Source: Perognathus longimembris pacificus
Lineage: Eukaryota > Chordata > Mammalia > Rodentia > Heteromyidae
Direction: 5' to 3'
Assembly: GCF_023159225.1 (NCBI RefSeq)
Contig: NC_063168.1
Coordinates: forward strand, 40,723,562-40,787,561
DNA: 64,000 nt
Part shown: positions 31,481-43,019 of the stretch, in pieces
How positions within the stretch are numbered: position 1 is the stretch's first letter
Layout: each line of letters opens with the position of its first letter
The notes under the pieces: model-generated
Databases searched by the model: none
What the model saw: the letters and a program-made list of their open reading frames with translations, nothing else
Told to the model about the DNA's origin: nothing
Translations under genes and position numbers: made by a program

Positions 31481-31900
31481 AAATAATTTATTGTTATTAT
31501 TAAGGTGTTGTACAGAGGGGCTACCATTTATCCCTCATTTTTTTTTTTTTTGGCTAGTCCTGGGCCTTGGACTCAGGGCCTGAGCACTGTCCCTGGCTTC
31601 TTCCCACTCAAGGCTAGCACTTCGCCACTTGAGCCACAGCGCCGTTTCTGGCCGTTTTCTGTATATGTGGTGCTGGGGAATCGAACCTAGGGCCTCATGT
31701 ATCTGAGGCAGGCACTCTTGCCACTAGGCTATATCCCCAGCCCCCTATCCCTCATTTTTATTAGCATATATTAACTGTACATAGGATTTTTATTTAATAT
31801 CTCCATATATGAATATAATGTACCTGGATCAAATTCTCCCCTGCCATACTTTTTCTTACAATTATTAAGCTCGACCTCTGTCATATTGTGATTTCTCTTT
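31481..31900 (-). mobile_element. Second L1 3' end, antisense, split by a SINE
   Basis: TATTGTTATTATTAAGGTGTTG and TACAGAGGGGCTACCATTTA, then after the SINE TTATTAGCATATATTAACTG and TCAAATTCTCCCCTGCC. Age and end are uncertain. Confidence 0.7.
31543..31745 (-). mobile_element. IDL-Geo SINE (young type)
   Basis: Antisense. Target duplication TATCCCTCATTTTT at 31529-31542 and 31746-31759. It forms an inverted pair with the sense copy ending 130 bp to the left. Confidence 0.95.
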
Positions 31901-31989
31901 TTTGAGGGCGGCCATATTGGACTTAACCAAAGGCATTTGATATAACAAGTCTTTCCTTTATTGTTCTATCTAGAGGATAAAACATTTTG

Positions 31990-32219
31990 CTGGGCTGGGA
32001 ATATGGCCTAGTGGCAAGAGTGCTTGCCTCGTATACATGAGGCCCTGGGTTCAATTCCCCAGCACCACATACATAGAAAAGGCCAGAAGTGGCGCTGTGG
32101 CTCAAGTGGTAGAGTGCTAGACTTGAGCAAAAAGAAGCCAGAGACAGTGCTCAGGCCCTGAGTCCAAGCCCAAGGACTGGCAAAAACAAAACAACAACAA
32201 AACAACAAAAAAAACCCAG
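31990..32219 (+). mobile_element. IDL-Geo SINE with a long CAA-rich tail
   Basis: GGGCTGGGAATATGGCCTAG, GGGTTCAATTCCCCAGCACC, Geo AAGTGGCGCTGTGGCTCAAG. The tail is (AACA)-rich at 32183-32219. Target duplication AAAACATTTTG at 31979-31989 and 32220-32230. Confidence 0.95.
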
Positions 32220-32230
32220 AAAACATTTTG

Positions 32231-33189
32231 TTGGCATTTAATGGAAGCTTGCAATTATATTCCAAGTGTTCAGAGTGGCCACATAAACGATGCTATCCTG
32301 AGAGGAGGAGAGACAGTTTGATTGTGTTGTTCTCTTCCGTCAGTTCTGGGGCTGTTGGTTAAGGATTAGTGGAAAACATCAGAAGAAGTAGGGCAGGACA
32401 ATTAGGCAGAAGCACATTCATCTAAATTGAAATCTATGGTGAGCTGTCAGCCTTGTACTCAATGGCAAGGACCCACACTCTAGTCTTAAAGTAGAAATAA
32501 GAGAATGCTTTGGGAGAATTCCCCAGGTGATGGGCCAGTATATTTAAAGGCTCAGAACAAGTGCTAGGAATATAACTCAGTGCACTTAAGAGCTGTCCTG
32601 ACATGTGCAAGGCCTATGGCTGATACCCATCAGGGGGGGGAAAAAACACATGAGAAGCTTTCAGTATTTAGATCTTAACCAAGTTGCATGTAAGTGAGTG
32701 AAAATGCAAATTCAGGATTTTTAGCAGAAAAACTTGGATTGTCATTATGTCTTTTATTCAATCAATAGGAACATTATGAAACATGAAACTTAAACATCAC
32801 TTTTGGCTGCAGGTAATTTTAAATGGAAATGAAATTGGAGCCGATTCTTTCCTTTCTTTAATATGCTTATAGGTTTAAGAGGCATTAATTTACTTCATGG
32901 AAAAATAATTGAGACAAAATATCTTAGGGGATTGGAGCCAATAGTTCTTTCTGAATTGGTGCAGCTTTATTTGAGATGATGTAGGCAAGGCAGAGTCATC
33001 CTAACTTCAGATGGTTAAAAGATGGTGGGCAGAGTATGGCTCTTTTCTTTTTTCTAAGTGAATGGAGAATCTATAACTAGAGGAAGATTGTTCACTTCTG
33101 AATTCTTGACACCCAGGACAGTATCTTATACATGCTGGAACACACATGTATATCATATTAGTAAGTCTGGTGTTCTTGTTACATTTTAA
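32231..33189. other. Mostly unique; one degraded ID-like monomer
   Basis: At about 32560-32650 TAGGAATATAACTCAGTGC and GGCTGATACCCATCAGGG look like an eroded sense ID monomer. Nothing else is supported. Confidence 0.5.
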
Positions 33190-33700
33190 AAAATAATTAA
33201 AAACCTTGAAATAATTTTGGATTCACAGGAAAGTTCTAAGGGTGGTATAGAAACATCTCATATAGCCTTCCTCAGCTCCCCTTAGTGCTCAGCTGACAGT
33301 CACAAGCTAAAATTGGGACACATAATCTGAACTCCACACTTCATTCAGCTTTTCCCAGTTTTTCCACTAAGGACCCTTGTCAGTCCCTGCATCTCAGCCA
33401 GGATTTCATACACAGTATTTCCTCATCACATCTCTGTTGTCAACTCTGTGCCATGTTCTCAGGTCTTTGTTGTCCATGGTCTTTACCATTTTGAGGAGTA
33501 GATGGTTTGAGGAGTAGAGATGGTCAGGTGTTTTGCTGACTGCTGCTCAATTAGGCTGGTGTTTTTCTCACACTGGTCCTTTTCTCACGATGAGTCTGCA
33601 ATTATTCCACTGGGAGGATGATCAAGGAAAGGCAGTACCATTTAATCATATCCTACTAGGAGTACCAGGTGTTGACATGACCTAGCACTCATACCAGCAC
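33190..33700. repeat. Ancient L1 3' UTR-like repeat
   Basis: TTGAAATAATTTTGGATTCAC, CCAGGATTTCATACACAGTAT, TTTGTTGTCCATGGTCTTTA and GAGGAGTAGATGGTTTGAGG follow, in order, an old mammalian L1M-type non-coding region. The 16 bp TGGTTTGAGGAGTAGA-like unit is partly duplicated. Strand was not decided. Confidence 0.55.
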
Positions 33701-33799
33701 CCAGAGAGACAATTTCAAGCTGCCTGAACATCAGGAGCGACCTCCCAACATGTTCTATCAGCTCTATTATTTCTCTAGAGCTCTGGGCACAAATGGAGA

Positions 33800-33960
33800 T
33801 TGCTATTATACTGCTTCTTTCTCTAACTAGAAGGTAACCTCTCTGAGGGAAGAACCATGTTTATTTTTTCCACCCTTCTTTCCCCAGTACCTAGCCAGTG
33901 CCCAACACCCAACAATGTTGATTTAATAAAGAATGCACTATAATTTTCTTAGCAAAACAT
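33800..33960 (+). repeat. L2 3' end
   Basis: AACTAGAAGGTAACCTCTCT, GAGGGAAGAACCATGTTTAT, CCCCAGTACCTAGCCAGTGC and TTGATTTAATAAAGAATG follow the L2 3' end. Confidence 0.8.
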
Positions 33961-34089
33961 TATTATGAAGATTTGTGATACTTTGTTATCTGGTGGAAAT
34001 CTGAGGACTATATCTCATATTACCATTTTTGTTTCAAACTTCTTATCCATAGCATTGAAGTAATTAAATTGCAACATCAAGAAACACAA

Positions 34090-34240
34090 AGGCCAGATGC
34101 CAGTGGCTCACACCTGTAATCCTAGCTACTCAGGAGGTTGAGATATGAGGATCGTGGTTTGAAGCCAGCTAAGGGCAGGAAAGTCCATGAGATTCTTGGC
34201 TCCAATAAACTGCTCAGAAAAAAGCAGGAAGTGGTGCTGT
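34090..34240 (+). mobile_element. B1-like/Geo SINE, 3'-truncated
   Basis: A full B1-like arm (GCCAGTGGCTCACACCTGTA, CTACTCAGGAGGTTGAGATA), but Geo stops after AAGTGGTGCTGTG. Confidence 0.82.
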
Positions 34241-34689
34241 GCCTGGAGCTTTGTGGGGGAAGGCTATTGTGGTGGAAGTTGTCATTTTTAACCTGACTCC
34301 ACTTGATTATTTTACTTCTATGTGATTTCCTGAAATGAACTTTTACAAGTGTGGTTTCTAGAATCATTTTCAGCTGACCTTTGCATGGGTAGCCGCATCC
34401 ACAGGAAGCCTTCAGCCACCATGTGGTTACGTCTATCATGGGCTTGCGGGCCCAGGTGAAGAAGCTGAGGTGCTTCCTGTGAGGGGATTCATCCACGAGG
34501 TGAGTGAATCTGTGAATGCCGGATGAGGCTGGTCACACGTGTCTGTGCTTTATGTTGTTACTGCTGTGCCCAGTGTGGTCACCAATAAGATTGTTTTCCA
34601 GATCTTTTTTCTATCAACCCGATTTAAGAGGAGTTAGAACCTCCATTTATTGTCAGGATACTGAGTTTCATAGGATGCATAGTTGCTGA
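34241..34689. other. Unique sequence, nothing recognised
   Basis: A minus-strand open frame overlaps the SINE and flank (34496-34122). It has no domain I know. Confidence 0.4.
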
Positions 34690-34800
34690 CCTGTGTGTTT
34701 GGAGATCTTAGAGGCTGAGAACCTGTCTGTGGTTCAAGCCAACTCAAGGCTTAAGGCCTTGAGTTCAAGCCCCAGTACTGGCACACTTACATACAGAAAA
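34690..34800 (+). mobile_element. Geo-type 3' fragment
   Basis: GTGGTTCAAGCCAACTCAAG, then TTGAGTTCAAGCCCCAGTAC resembles the end of a Geo or ID-like monomer, with an internal deletion. Confidence 0.5.
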
Positions 34801-34829
34801 AGGCAAAAGCTGAAGACAAGCTTATTCTT

Positions 34830-35068
34830 TTCTTTTGCAGGTCCCAAGGATTGAACTCAGGGTTTGGACAATCTCCCTGAACTTCTTTGCTCAAGGCTGG
34901 GGTCCTACCACTTAAGCCACAGATGTATTTCCAGTTTTTTGGTGATTAATTGGAGATAAGAACCTCACAAACTTTCCTGCTCCAGCTGGCTTCAAACTGC
35001 TATCCTCAGATCTCCCTCAGTTTCCTGAGTAGTTGGGCTTCCAGGCATTAGCCACCAGTTGCTTGGCT
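34830..35068 (-). mobile_element. B1-like/Geo chimeric SINE
   Basis: Antisense Geo (ATTGAACTCAGGGTTTGGAC, CACTTAAGCCACAGATG), then the B1-like arm (GGTGATTAATTGGAGATAAG, TTTCCTGAGTAGTTGGGC). Confidence 0.85.
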
Positions 35069-35864
35069 TCAAGTTTAGCTTTTTAAGTTCACATGAGTCT
35101 TAGACTGCTTATGCTGCACTTCCTATAATGAGATGCAAATATATCCTTTTGTGTTTAGGCCACCACAAAGTCTATGTGTGTGCCACCTGTTTGTGACTTT
35201 CTCCTTGCTGAAATAGGATCTTGGGGGAGGGAATTGGAGCCCATAACAGTCATACCTGAACTGTACTGGGAGTGTTGTGCTAGCCCTCCTCTGGCTGCAT
35301 GCTTTGGGTAGGTAGTGCTAATTCTGATTTGATTTGCTTGTATGGTTTGACCAGAGTCCCCTTGTCCTCTCACTGGGTGCAAGTGCAATCTGGTCTCTGT
35401 TAACTGAGTCTCTCCCCGTGTGTGCATGCATGTGTCTGTGTGTGAGTTGGGGACAGTCTGCCTCCCTGAGACTTTTGCCTAGTCTAGTTGCAGTAAGGAG
35501 TGTTACTCCCCAGGGAACAATGTTTGTCCTGCCCAGCTGGCAGCACATGTATCAAGCTGAGAGAACCATACATGCTATAGAAGAAGTACTGGAGAGAGGG
35601 TGTTGGGTTTAGCAATCCCACTGTTCTGTTTATACGATTTGTTAAATGCCAATTACATCACCCTGCCTTGATGCTAGGAGGTATCCTTTCTTGCATAGAC
35701 AACTGTGATTGCCTACCTGTTGATGTTCTCATCATTGATTTTCTGCTTCCTAACTTGTCTTTCCCCCACTATAATTAGAAGATCTCTTTTTTAAAGGACG
35801 TTGGTGGAGGGAGCACTCCTATTCTTAGGCATGGATCTGCTTATCTTATAAAAGTGTAGAACCA
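35069..35864. other. Unique sequence, nothing recognised
   Basis: Frames on both strands around 35155-35612 overlap each other and show no known product. Confidence 0.4.
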
Positions 35865-36105
35865 CAGCTGGGTACCAGTGCTCACACCTGTAGTTCTATC
35901 TACTCAGGAGGCTGAGATCTGAGAATCCTGGTTTGAGGCCAGCCTGGGCAGACAAGACCAGGAGACTATTATCTCTAATTAATGATAAAAAAGCCAGAAA
36001 TGGAGATGGGGCTCAAGTGATAGAGTGCCCACCTTGAGCAAAAAAGCTAAGCAAAATCACGAGAGCCTGAGTTTAAGCCCCAGTACCAGCACACACATAA
36101 ATGTA
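35865..36105 (+). mobile_element. B1-like/Geo chimeric SINE
   Basis: CTGGGTACCAGTGCTCACAC, CTACTCAGGAGGCTGAGATC, CCAGCCTGGGCAGACAAG, then Geo GGGGCTCAAGTGATAGAGTG and GAGTTTAAGCCCCAGTACC. Confidence 0.88.
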
Positions 36106-37225
36106 AGACTATGTCCACAATACCTGCTCTTTATCCATCCCAGCTGGTGAACTGAGTCAGAGCCTACCTTCCTCCCCCAGGAGTGGCCAATTTATGCTTT
36201 CTTTTTCTCAGAAGCAGTCTGTAGGTCTCTCAGGACCACTTTTCACTTCCCCAGCTGGCAGAGGCCCAGAGAGACCTGGCATATTGTTAACCCTAAACCC
36301 TTGTACTTTAGCCCAATTTAATAAAAATGGGGTGAGAAGAACAAGCCTGACCCCTAGTCAAGAAATGGTCATGCTTTCCTTTTCCTCTTGTCCTGTTGGA
36401 GATTATATCCCTGAAGAACACCACAGGGCAGAGAATCTAAGACAGGATTAGGATATCTTGAATCCTCTTGTCAAACAGCACTTAATACTCCAAAGCCATT
36501 TAAAGCCCTAAAACTTATTAAGAAAAAAAGATCTCATCTTGTCATCATTTCAATTCTCTCTCTCTAGAACAGGGACTACACATCCAGGCATCTAACCTTT
36601 GCAAGCCAGGCAGGTAATATAATAAGTAAAACAGGTGGGGGTAATCACGACTTCTCTCTTGCCTGCCCCTCTGTGTAGAGAAATAGTTATATAAAAAACA
36701 TTTCCTGATATGACAACACAAACAAGATCAACTGAAATCATAAATGGGCTATAAGCTAAATATTATAGGAATGATAGTGACTGTGGCAAGCTGGAGAATA
36801 TGTGCATTCTTTGGGAAAGCCAGCTGCTACTCAGATCCTGCTGACTAAGTCCATATAGGAATACAGGCCTTAGTTTGATGTTTAAAAGGAGTTTTGTGTT
36901 TTTTTGGTGGGGAAGGAGAAAATTCTGGAGATTTGAATGTTAGCCCAAATATTTAAAACATACAAGCAAACCACTTGGTATGGATCCATTACACATGTTT
37001 ATGAGCCACATGATTATGACTCCTGGCTTAGAAGAGTTGCTCAGCTATCTTTACAACTCCATTTGCTCTGCCTTTTGCTTCATTTTCTAGTTTCCATCCA
37101 ACATTCCACAGCTACTCGCTACTCAGTGTTAAACTTTGTGCTTGGGATATTTCCCTGTTGTGACTCCATAGTCTTGTACAGGCTATTTCTTCCATGTACT
37201 TCCTTAGCTCATTAATTGTGCAATA
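36106..37225. other. Unique sequence, nothing recognised
   Basis: No repeat or gene supported. Confidence 0.45.
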
Positions 37226-37530
37226 GTTTATTCTCTTCAGGATGCTAGGGCTTCATGCTTGCCAGGTTGATACTCTACCACTTGAGCTATGCCATTGTTC
37301 TTTGTTCATTTATTTTTCAGATAGGGTCTGGTATTTATGCTGGTCAGCCTGGGCTTGGAGTTTCTTTCTTATTCTGTGTGCAGTCAGAGCTTCCACGTTC
37401 AGCTTCTATTGGCTGAGATGGGTCCTTGGAAACTTTTGCCCTGGTTGAACATAAACTTTGATCTCCTTGATCTCTGCCTTCAGAATGGTTAGGATTACAG
37501 GTATGAACCAGCACACCAGCATTAATAGTT
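37226..37530 (-). mobile_element. ID-like monomer plus B1-like arm, antisense
   Basis: AGGGCTTCATGCTTGCCAGG and ACCACTTGAGCTATGCC are ID-like. B1-type sequence follows (TTTTCAGATAGGGTCTGG, GTCAGCCTGGGCTTGGAG, GGTTAGGATTACAGGTATGA). Confidence 0.7.
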
Positions 37531-37553
37531 CATTCTTAAAATTCAATGCCACA

Positions 37554-37630
37554 AGGGCTGAGGGTGTAGCTCAGTAGTCCCTAGGTCCTGGGTTTTACCT
37601 CCAGCTGTGCAACAACAACAACAAAAATTC
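37554..37630 (+). mobile_element. ID-like monomer, degraded
   Basis: GGGCTGAGGGTGTAGCTCAG and GGTCCTGGGTTTTACCTCCAG with an AACAACAAC tail. Confidence 0.7.
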
Positions 37631-37739
37631 ATTGCACAGTTATCTCCTCTTTTAAGATGTTCACAAAGATGGTTGCCTCCTGACCAGGCAGAAATTTAGT
37701 GTCTCATTTTTTTCCCCCTGCTCATGTGGAGCAAAGTGC

Positions 37740-37885
37740 ATAATCTTTCTACTGAATCTTTTGTAATTCCTGGTTGCATGCCCATCACCTCAGCTCACCA
37801 CTGAGGCTGTGTCCATGTCTTACCAGCACTAAGCACAGTGTTTGGTCTTGGGTTCATGAACTATTGTCTGGATAAAAATCATTAT
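37740..37885 (+). repeat. L2-like 3' end
   Basis: GAGGCTGTGTCCATGTCTTAC and CAGCACTAAGCACAGTGTTTGG resemble the L2 3' end in sense. Confidence 0.5.
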
Positions 37886-38940
37886 GTGTCTGTCAGACAA
37901 TAAGGATGTCATTTTTTTTTCAAGAGTGCTTCATAGTTTGCTTCACTGAAATAGTTGTGTGAGGGTGACATCATTCGTAATTTCAGTAATGTACAATTTG
38001 AATGGTCTAAACCATAACTACCTAAACTTTGACATACTTACATATTCTTGACCTCCAAGACCAGCACCATTCTTTCCCAAAGGACCTCTGAAGTGACATT
38101 CTTCCTCCTTAGCAAATGCGTTAACATTTAATGCACACACTTTTTGCATTGTTAAGGGCTTCTCTAATCAGGCAGGAGTGAGAGAGAGAGGGATGATATG
38201 GGGCTTGCCTTTTACCACTCTTTTTCCAGTGCAATGTCAGGATTAATAGGGACATTAAAACAAGGATGAGCACATATACGTATCCATTGACAAAGCAGTA
38301 AAGAATTATATTTCAGTTTACTATTCTAAGTATATTTTCAACTCCTCCCTCTGCCCCCCCCCCCCACTTGACATTTTTCTCCTTTGACAGCCTGGAGAAA
38401 GAGATTTTGTAACTGTCTCTCTTGGGGGTTTAGTTTGAAGAGAAAAGCAAAGTGTGCTGAGTGCCATGGCTAAATTATAAATTTAGACAAGCCTGTAATT
38501 TAAATCAACCCCAAATAATAACAGGCTGAAAGCTTGTCAGGCTGAGCTGGGCCTGGCTTGTTTTACATAGATTATGATGATGGAACCACAAAGCCCAGCA
38601 CTTTAAGTGCTTTTACCCATTAGCTTCATCAAGTGATTGCAGGTTCAGAGGCATTAGTAACAACAAAGTTTGACACCTTGGGAAAGAGAAGTAGACCTTT
38701 CCCCCTTACAGATCTAGCCAGAAGGAAAAGTACCTTGATGAGGGACTATGGGTAGGGGGCTGTGCACAGCCCGGAGAGCAGAAGTGAGAAGGATCCATAC
38801 CAGCATCTCTTTGAAGTCGAGGCCTTTCATTTCCATTTGCTTTTCTTGGTTCACTCAGTGAACTGTGGCATCTCAGTGAGCTCAATGCTGTCACCTCAGC
38901 ATGCATATTCATCAGAAATGGGTGCTTTCTTGGAAATGTA
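37886..38940. other. Unique sequence with a possible conserved element
   Basis: Contains a C run at about 38356-38367 and (GA)n at 38178. The part 38440-38690 is complex, repeat-free and AT-rich; see findings. No coding potential is recognised. Confidence 0.4.
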
Positions 38941-40405
38941 AATAAATAAAAAAAAAGAAAACAACTAGAAACAAATAGGAAGAAATCTTTTTCCTAACTT
39001 GAGTTTAGGGAGAGGGGAGATCACAGAAGCTTCTTTAATCAGAAGCCAAGGAAGTCTTCTCCCATTCCAGTCATTTATTGTGGAAAATGTTTGCGTTCTT
39101 GGCTGATATTCATTTTTAGAAGGCTCAGTTTCCTCTGGTTGGAAGAATTTAGTAGTGTCTGTTGGATGAACAATGTGGGAATCTCCTGTCAACATGTAGT
39201 TCCAGATTACATATGACTTCTCACATAACAAAGATATCGCTTCAGTACTTTTCAGCCACAGCAGTAAATAGGGGCCTACTGATCACTGGTCTAACTGGGC
39301 CAAATTCATGATTCCAAATTCTTCGTAAACCTCTATTTCCTACAAAGATTTATTGAAACTACCTCAAAAGATTTCAAAGATTCTTTAAACTTTTTTTTTT
39401 CCTGGCAAGGGATGATGGTGAGGTCAATAATTATATCTATTTTAGATTTTTTTTTTTCTGATTTTACTATCATAGCCAAAGTTTCCAAAGTTGCTAAGTT
39501 TTAGATTCCATTTGAACTTGACTTTGTACAATGTCAAAATATTCTATATTAAAAAGAAAAAAAAACCCTCATGCTATAATGGATAAGTCCAAGGTAGATA
39601 GATGGTTCTCCCCTAGCACACAATTGATAAATAAGCCAGCAACTCTAAATACTCAGACTGATTTTTCCTAAGAAATCCATTCTATCTAGTCTTTTAAATT
39701 TCCCCAGTGTTCAGAGTGATGCTGGTATTTTCAAGAGATAAACCCTCATGCTATTTTTCTTAGAGGAGTTAAAAAAAGATTTGACTAAAGCAAAATGTGT
39801 TCTGTGTCAAATAATTATTTTTAAGCAAGACCTTGTTTTGCATATTATCAAAAGGATGACTCTTAATTGTGTAATGAGCAGAGCTGCTGATCATACAACA
39901 TCAGAACTGGCTCAGTTGAACAACTGTCTTTCTCCAGTACTAGTGCCAGCCACTGAATGCCACCCAAGGGACTTTGGGGAACCCTAGATCTCCCAGACAG
40001 AAACAAAACAAAAGACTTGTCAAGATTACATTAGTAACCAGCCCTTAATTATATCAATTTTCATACCCCCCCTTTTTTAAAGCAGTGATATCACTGCTAA
40101 ACTCAAATGGTTTTATGACAAAATAATATTTCCAGCTGTCTAATTTCATAACATAACCCAGGAATTGAGTTCTTGTCCCCGACTGATGTCTCCCTAGAGA
40201 AAGAGCTGTTGCAGGACTGGCTGGACAACTACCTCTTCTTTTGAAGCCCACCCCCATTTATAATCTTATTGTCTTTTAGCAGAATCAATGACTCCCCTCC
40301 AGTGTTTGGCACTGAATTCTTAAAGTTGCCAATAATAACCAAAGTTATCTGCCAGAGTGAAATAGAAAAGCAAATAAAATATTGTATCATGCATTATCTT
40401 TACAA
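38941..40405. other. Unique sequence, nothing recognised
   Basis: Short frames only. No known repeat identified with confidence. Confidence 0.45.
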
Positions 40406-40640
40406 TGGGTGTATTGAGTTGGGTGCTGGTGTCTCATGCCTGTTACCTAATTCAGAAAGCTGAGATCCTGAGCATCTTGTTTTTAAGCCAGCCTGAACAG
40501 AAAAGTCCATGAGACTCTATCTTCAATGAACTAGCACAAACAAAAGACTTGAGGTGTGACTCAAGTAGTAGAGTATCTTCTCTGAGCCAGAAAGCCAAGA
40601 CAGGATGTGTGATTCTGAATTCAAGACATAGAAACAGCAT
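40406..40640 (+). mobile_element. B1-like/Geo SINE, diverged
   Basis: GGGTGCTGGTGTCTCATGCC, GCCAGCCTGAACAGAAAAGTC, GTGACTCAAGTAGTAGAGTA and ATTCTGAATTCAAGACATAG keep the order of the chimera. Confidence 0.75.
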
Positions 40641-41060
40641 ACACATGAAAAGAGTAAGCCAAAGCCCAACAAAATAAGTACTAGGAAATGGATACTTGCA
40701 AGAGGGAAGGGGAGGGCCAAAAGGAGAAGGGTAGAAGAATGAAGGGGGAAGTGGGGAGAATGTAGATAAGAATTCATTGCATATACCACAGAATTGAGAA
40801 ATATAAGGAAAAGGATGGGCCAAAGGGGAGTGAAGATATTGAAGTGGTGAAACAGATCAAGGCGAATTGTACAGGTAAATCGCTTTGTTAAATTGCGAAA
40901 AATTCAACACATAACCTAAAATTAAGACAAATAAGGGAAGGGATATGTTGGGAGGGGTGGGTGAGATATTGAAAGGGGTGCCATTGATCAAGATGCACTG
41001 TATTCATAAATTGCTTCAGTGAATGGCAACTCCTTTGTGTGACTACTTAAAGATAAAATA
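40641..41060 (+). mobile_element. L1 3' UTR end, sense, with an internal duplication
   Basis: Purine-rich (GAAGGGGAGGGCCAAAAGG). It contains two related blocks, GATATTGAAGTGGTGAAACAG with GATCAAGGCGAATTGTAC, and GATATTGAAAGGGGTGCC with GATCAAGATGCACTGTA. The second matches the antisense L1 at 44860 (GCATCTTGATCAATGTC). Confidence 0.7.
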
Positions 41061-42145
41061 CTGAGAAAAAGAAAACAACAGGCCTATCTGTGGTAGGATG
41101 TGGAACATATACATTTGTGGAAAAATATAGAGAAGGTATATGTGTTCATATAAAACACGGTTGGTCATTTTCATAAAGTTAAATCCATGCCTAGTCCTAG
41201 AAATTCGCCTATGAGAAATGAAATGTGTGGTCATCCAAAGTGGCTGCCACTTTACTCATCATCATCTCAAACTAGAACAAGCTCACAGGTTTATACCAGA
41301 AAAGTATAAAACAAGTCTTGTTTAGGCATATAATAAATAAAACACAGATGCTCAGATTTCTGTTGTTCAAGTCCCCTGACTTACATGTAGCAGTTACTAT
41401 CACTATAACATGGTAAAATCTGGCTCCTAGTGTAACTATTTGTTTAACGGTGTACTCATCAGAAACCTGTAACTGGCAATCCATCAAAAAAAATTAAGAT
41501 CCTAAAAATTAGTTTTGGTACTGGAAGAAGACAGACGTGATGTATCTTTTTTGGCCAGATTTGACAGATGCTATATTGATAAACACAAGGGCCATCATTT
41601 CAAGTAACCAGCCACTTGAGCAAAGTGGGGTCATACAGAATCCTCTAATTTGTTAACATAGATGAGCTGACTGATGCTGAAACACTGTTTCTTTCATTTG
41701 TATAAGCACTGCTTCTGTATTTACAGTCATGGAGGAGTCAGATGTACCTCTGCTATGCTGTGTTTGTCTGAAAGCCAGGTTTGAAACCTCATGGGTGCTG
41801 TGACTGGTAGGAGCTGCAGAGAGCATTAATCCCACTGTGAGCAGATGGGGTCAGTCAGTGGTCCTCTGAGAGTCAAGAGAGCTAAGGAAATCCAGAAATA
41901 CAAAGTGAGAACTGTGAAAAGCTCTAGCTAGGTCTGATATCAGTCTTCCTAATGGATGGGTAAACTCCTATTGTGTATATATGCTTGTATTTAGATGAAA
42001 CTTAGGTCTGAGAAAAGTCTCAGAAACCTAAAGGGAATCTTGAAGGTGCTTGTGCACTTCACTCTGCAGAAATAAGCTGTAGCATTCTAAAGAGAGTGTG
42101 CTTTAAGAGACATTAAAAAATGCCTCAATCCCTTATTTAATATTT
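41061..42145. other. Unique sequence holding one copy of a 69 bp repeat
   Basis: No gene. See the repeat at 41937-42005. Confidence 0.5.
41937..42005 (+). repeat. 69 bp exact direct repeat, copy 1
   Basis: ATATCAGTCTTCCTAATGGA at its start and TTTAGATGAAACTTAG at its end. It is identical over 69 bases to 45276-45344. Flanks differ at once on both sides. Confidence 0.97.
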
Positions 42146-42151
42146 GGCTAT

Positions 42152-42373
42152 GGCTGGGTGCCAGTAATCCTAGCTACTCAGGAGGCTGAGATCTGAGGAT
42201 CAGGGTTCAGAGCCAGCCTGGGCAGGAAAGTCTGTGAGATCCTTATCCAGTTAATCACAGAAAAAGCCAAAGGTGGAGCTGTGGCTCAAGTGGTAGAGTA
42301 CTGTACTAACCTTGAGCAAAAAAGAAGCTCAGGTACAGTGCCTAGACCCAGAGTTCAAGTCCCAGGACTATAA

Positions 42374-42375
<2 letters not shown>
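42152..42375 (+). mobile_element. B1-like/Geo chimeric SINE
   Basis: CTGGGTGCCAGTAATCCTAG (short deletion in the arm), GGAGGCTGAGATCTGAGGAT, Geo GAGCTGTGGCTCAAGTGGTA and GAGTTCAAGTCCCAGGACTA, flush with a CA repeat. Confidence 0.9.

Positions 42376-42422
<47 letters not shown>
42376..42422 (+). repeat. (CA)n microsatellite
   Basis: About 23 CA units replacing the SINE tail. Confidence 0.97.
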
Positions 42423-42425
<3 letters not shown>

Positions 42426-43019
42426 TGTTTGTCACTGGACCTAAGTCATACGTTTGGAGATTCTGGGGACTTCTGGAAAGTCTGGCTAGGTCATTTTCTT
42501 TTCCTGTTTATTCCAGAAAAGCATTCGTTCATCTGTTCAGAAGTTTCATTTGGAACTGCAGGTGTATGTTGAAAACCAGACAACAGACAACAACTTAATC
42601 ACAGCATATGAAGAAGTGACTCTTTATGAATGGAAAATGAGTATTTTCACTTGATCTACTCCATAGGTAGCAATGTATAGAAACAAATATTTACGGAAAC
42701 CATATAATTGCCGCCTAATTTTCTCTAAGTTCCAAAATGAAAAAAAAATTGAACAGTATCGGTGAAACTGACTAGCAGAGATAGAGGGAGGTATTGGAAA
42801 GGTTTAGCCTAGAGCAGTTCATTGCAAAACATGTGGGAAGATTTTGGAAGCCTAGCTGAGCTCTCCTTGCTGCAACTCACAGTAAGGCAAGCGGGGATAA
42901 GGGAAGACACAGCAGGCTACATTAATTGAAAAAGTTAGTGAAGACCCAGAATCACCCAAAGCTTCCTACAATGGAGTCATTGTGATAGTGATTAAACAAC
43001 TCATTTTGTAAATTTCATG
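42423..43019. other. Unique sequence, nothing recognised
   Basis: No gene or repeat supported. Confidence 0.45.

Noticed and set aside
31680..31710. Compensatory changes in the IDL anticodon-like stem (CCTCG/CGAGG versus CCTCA/TGAGG)
   Set aside because: Both changes are CpG transitions that arise independently and still pair, so they are not evidence for RNA-level selection.
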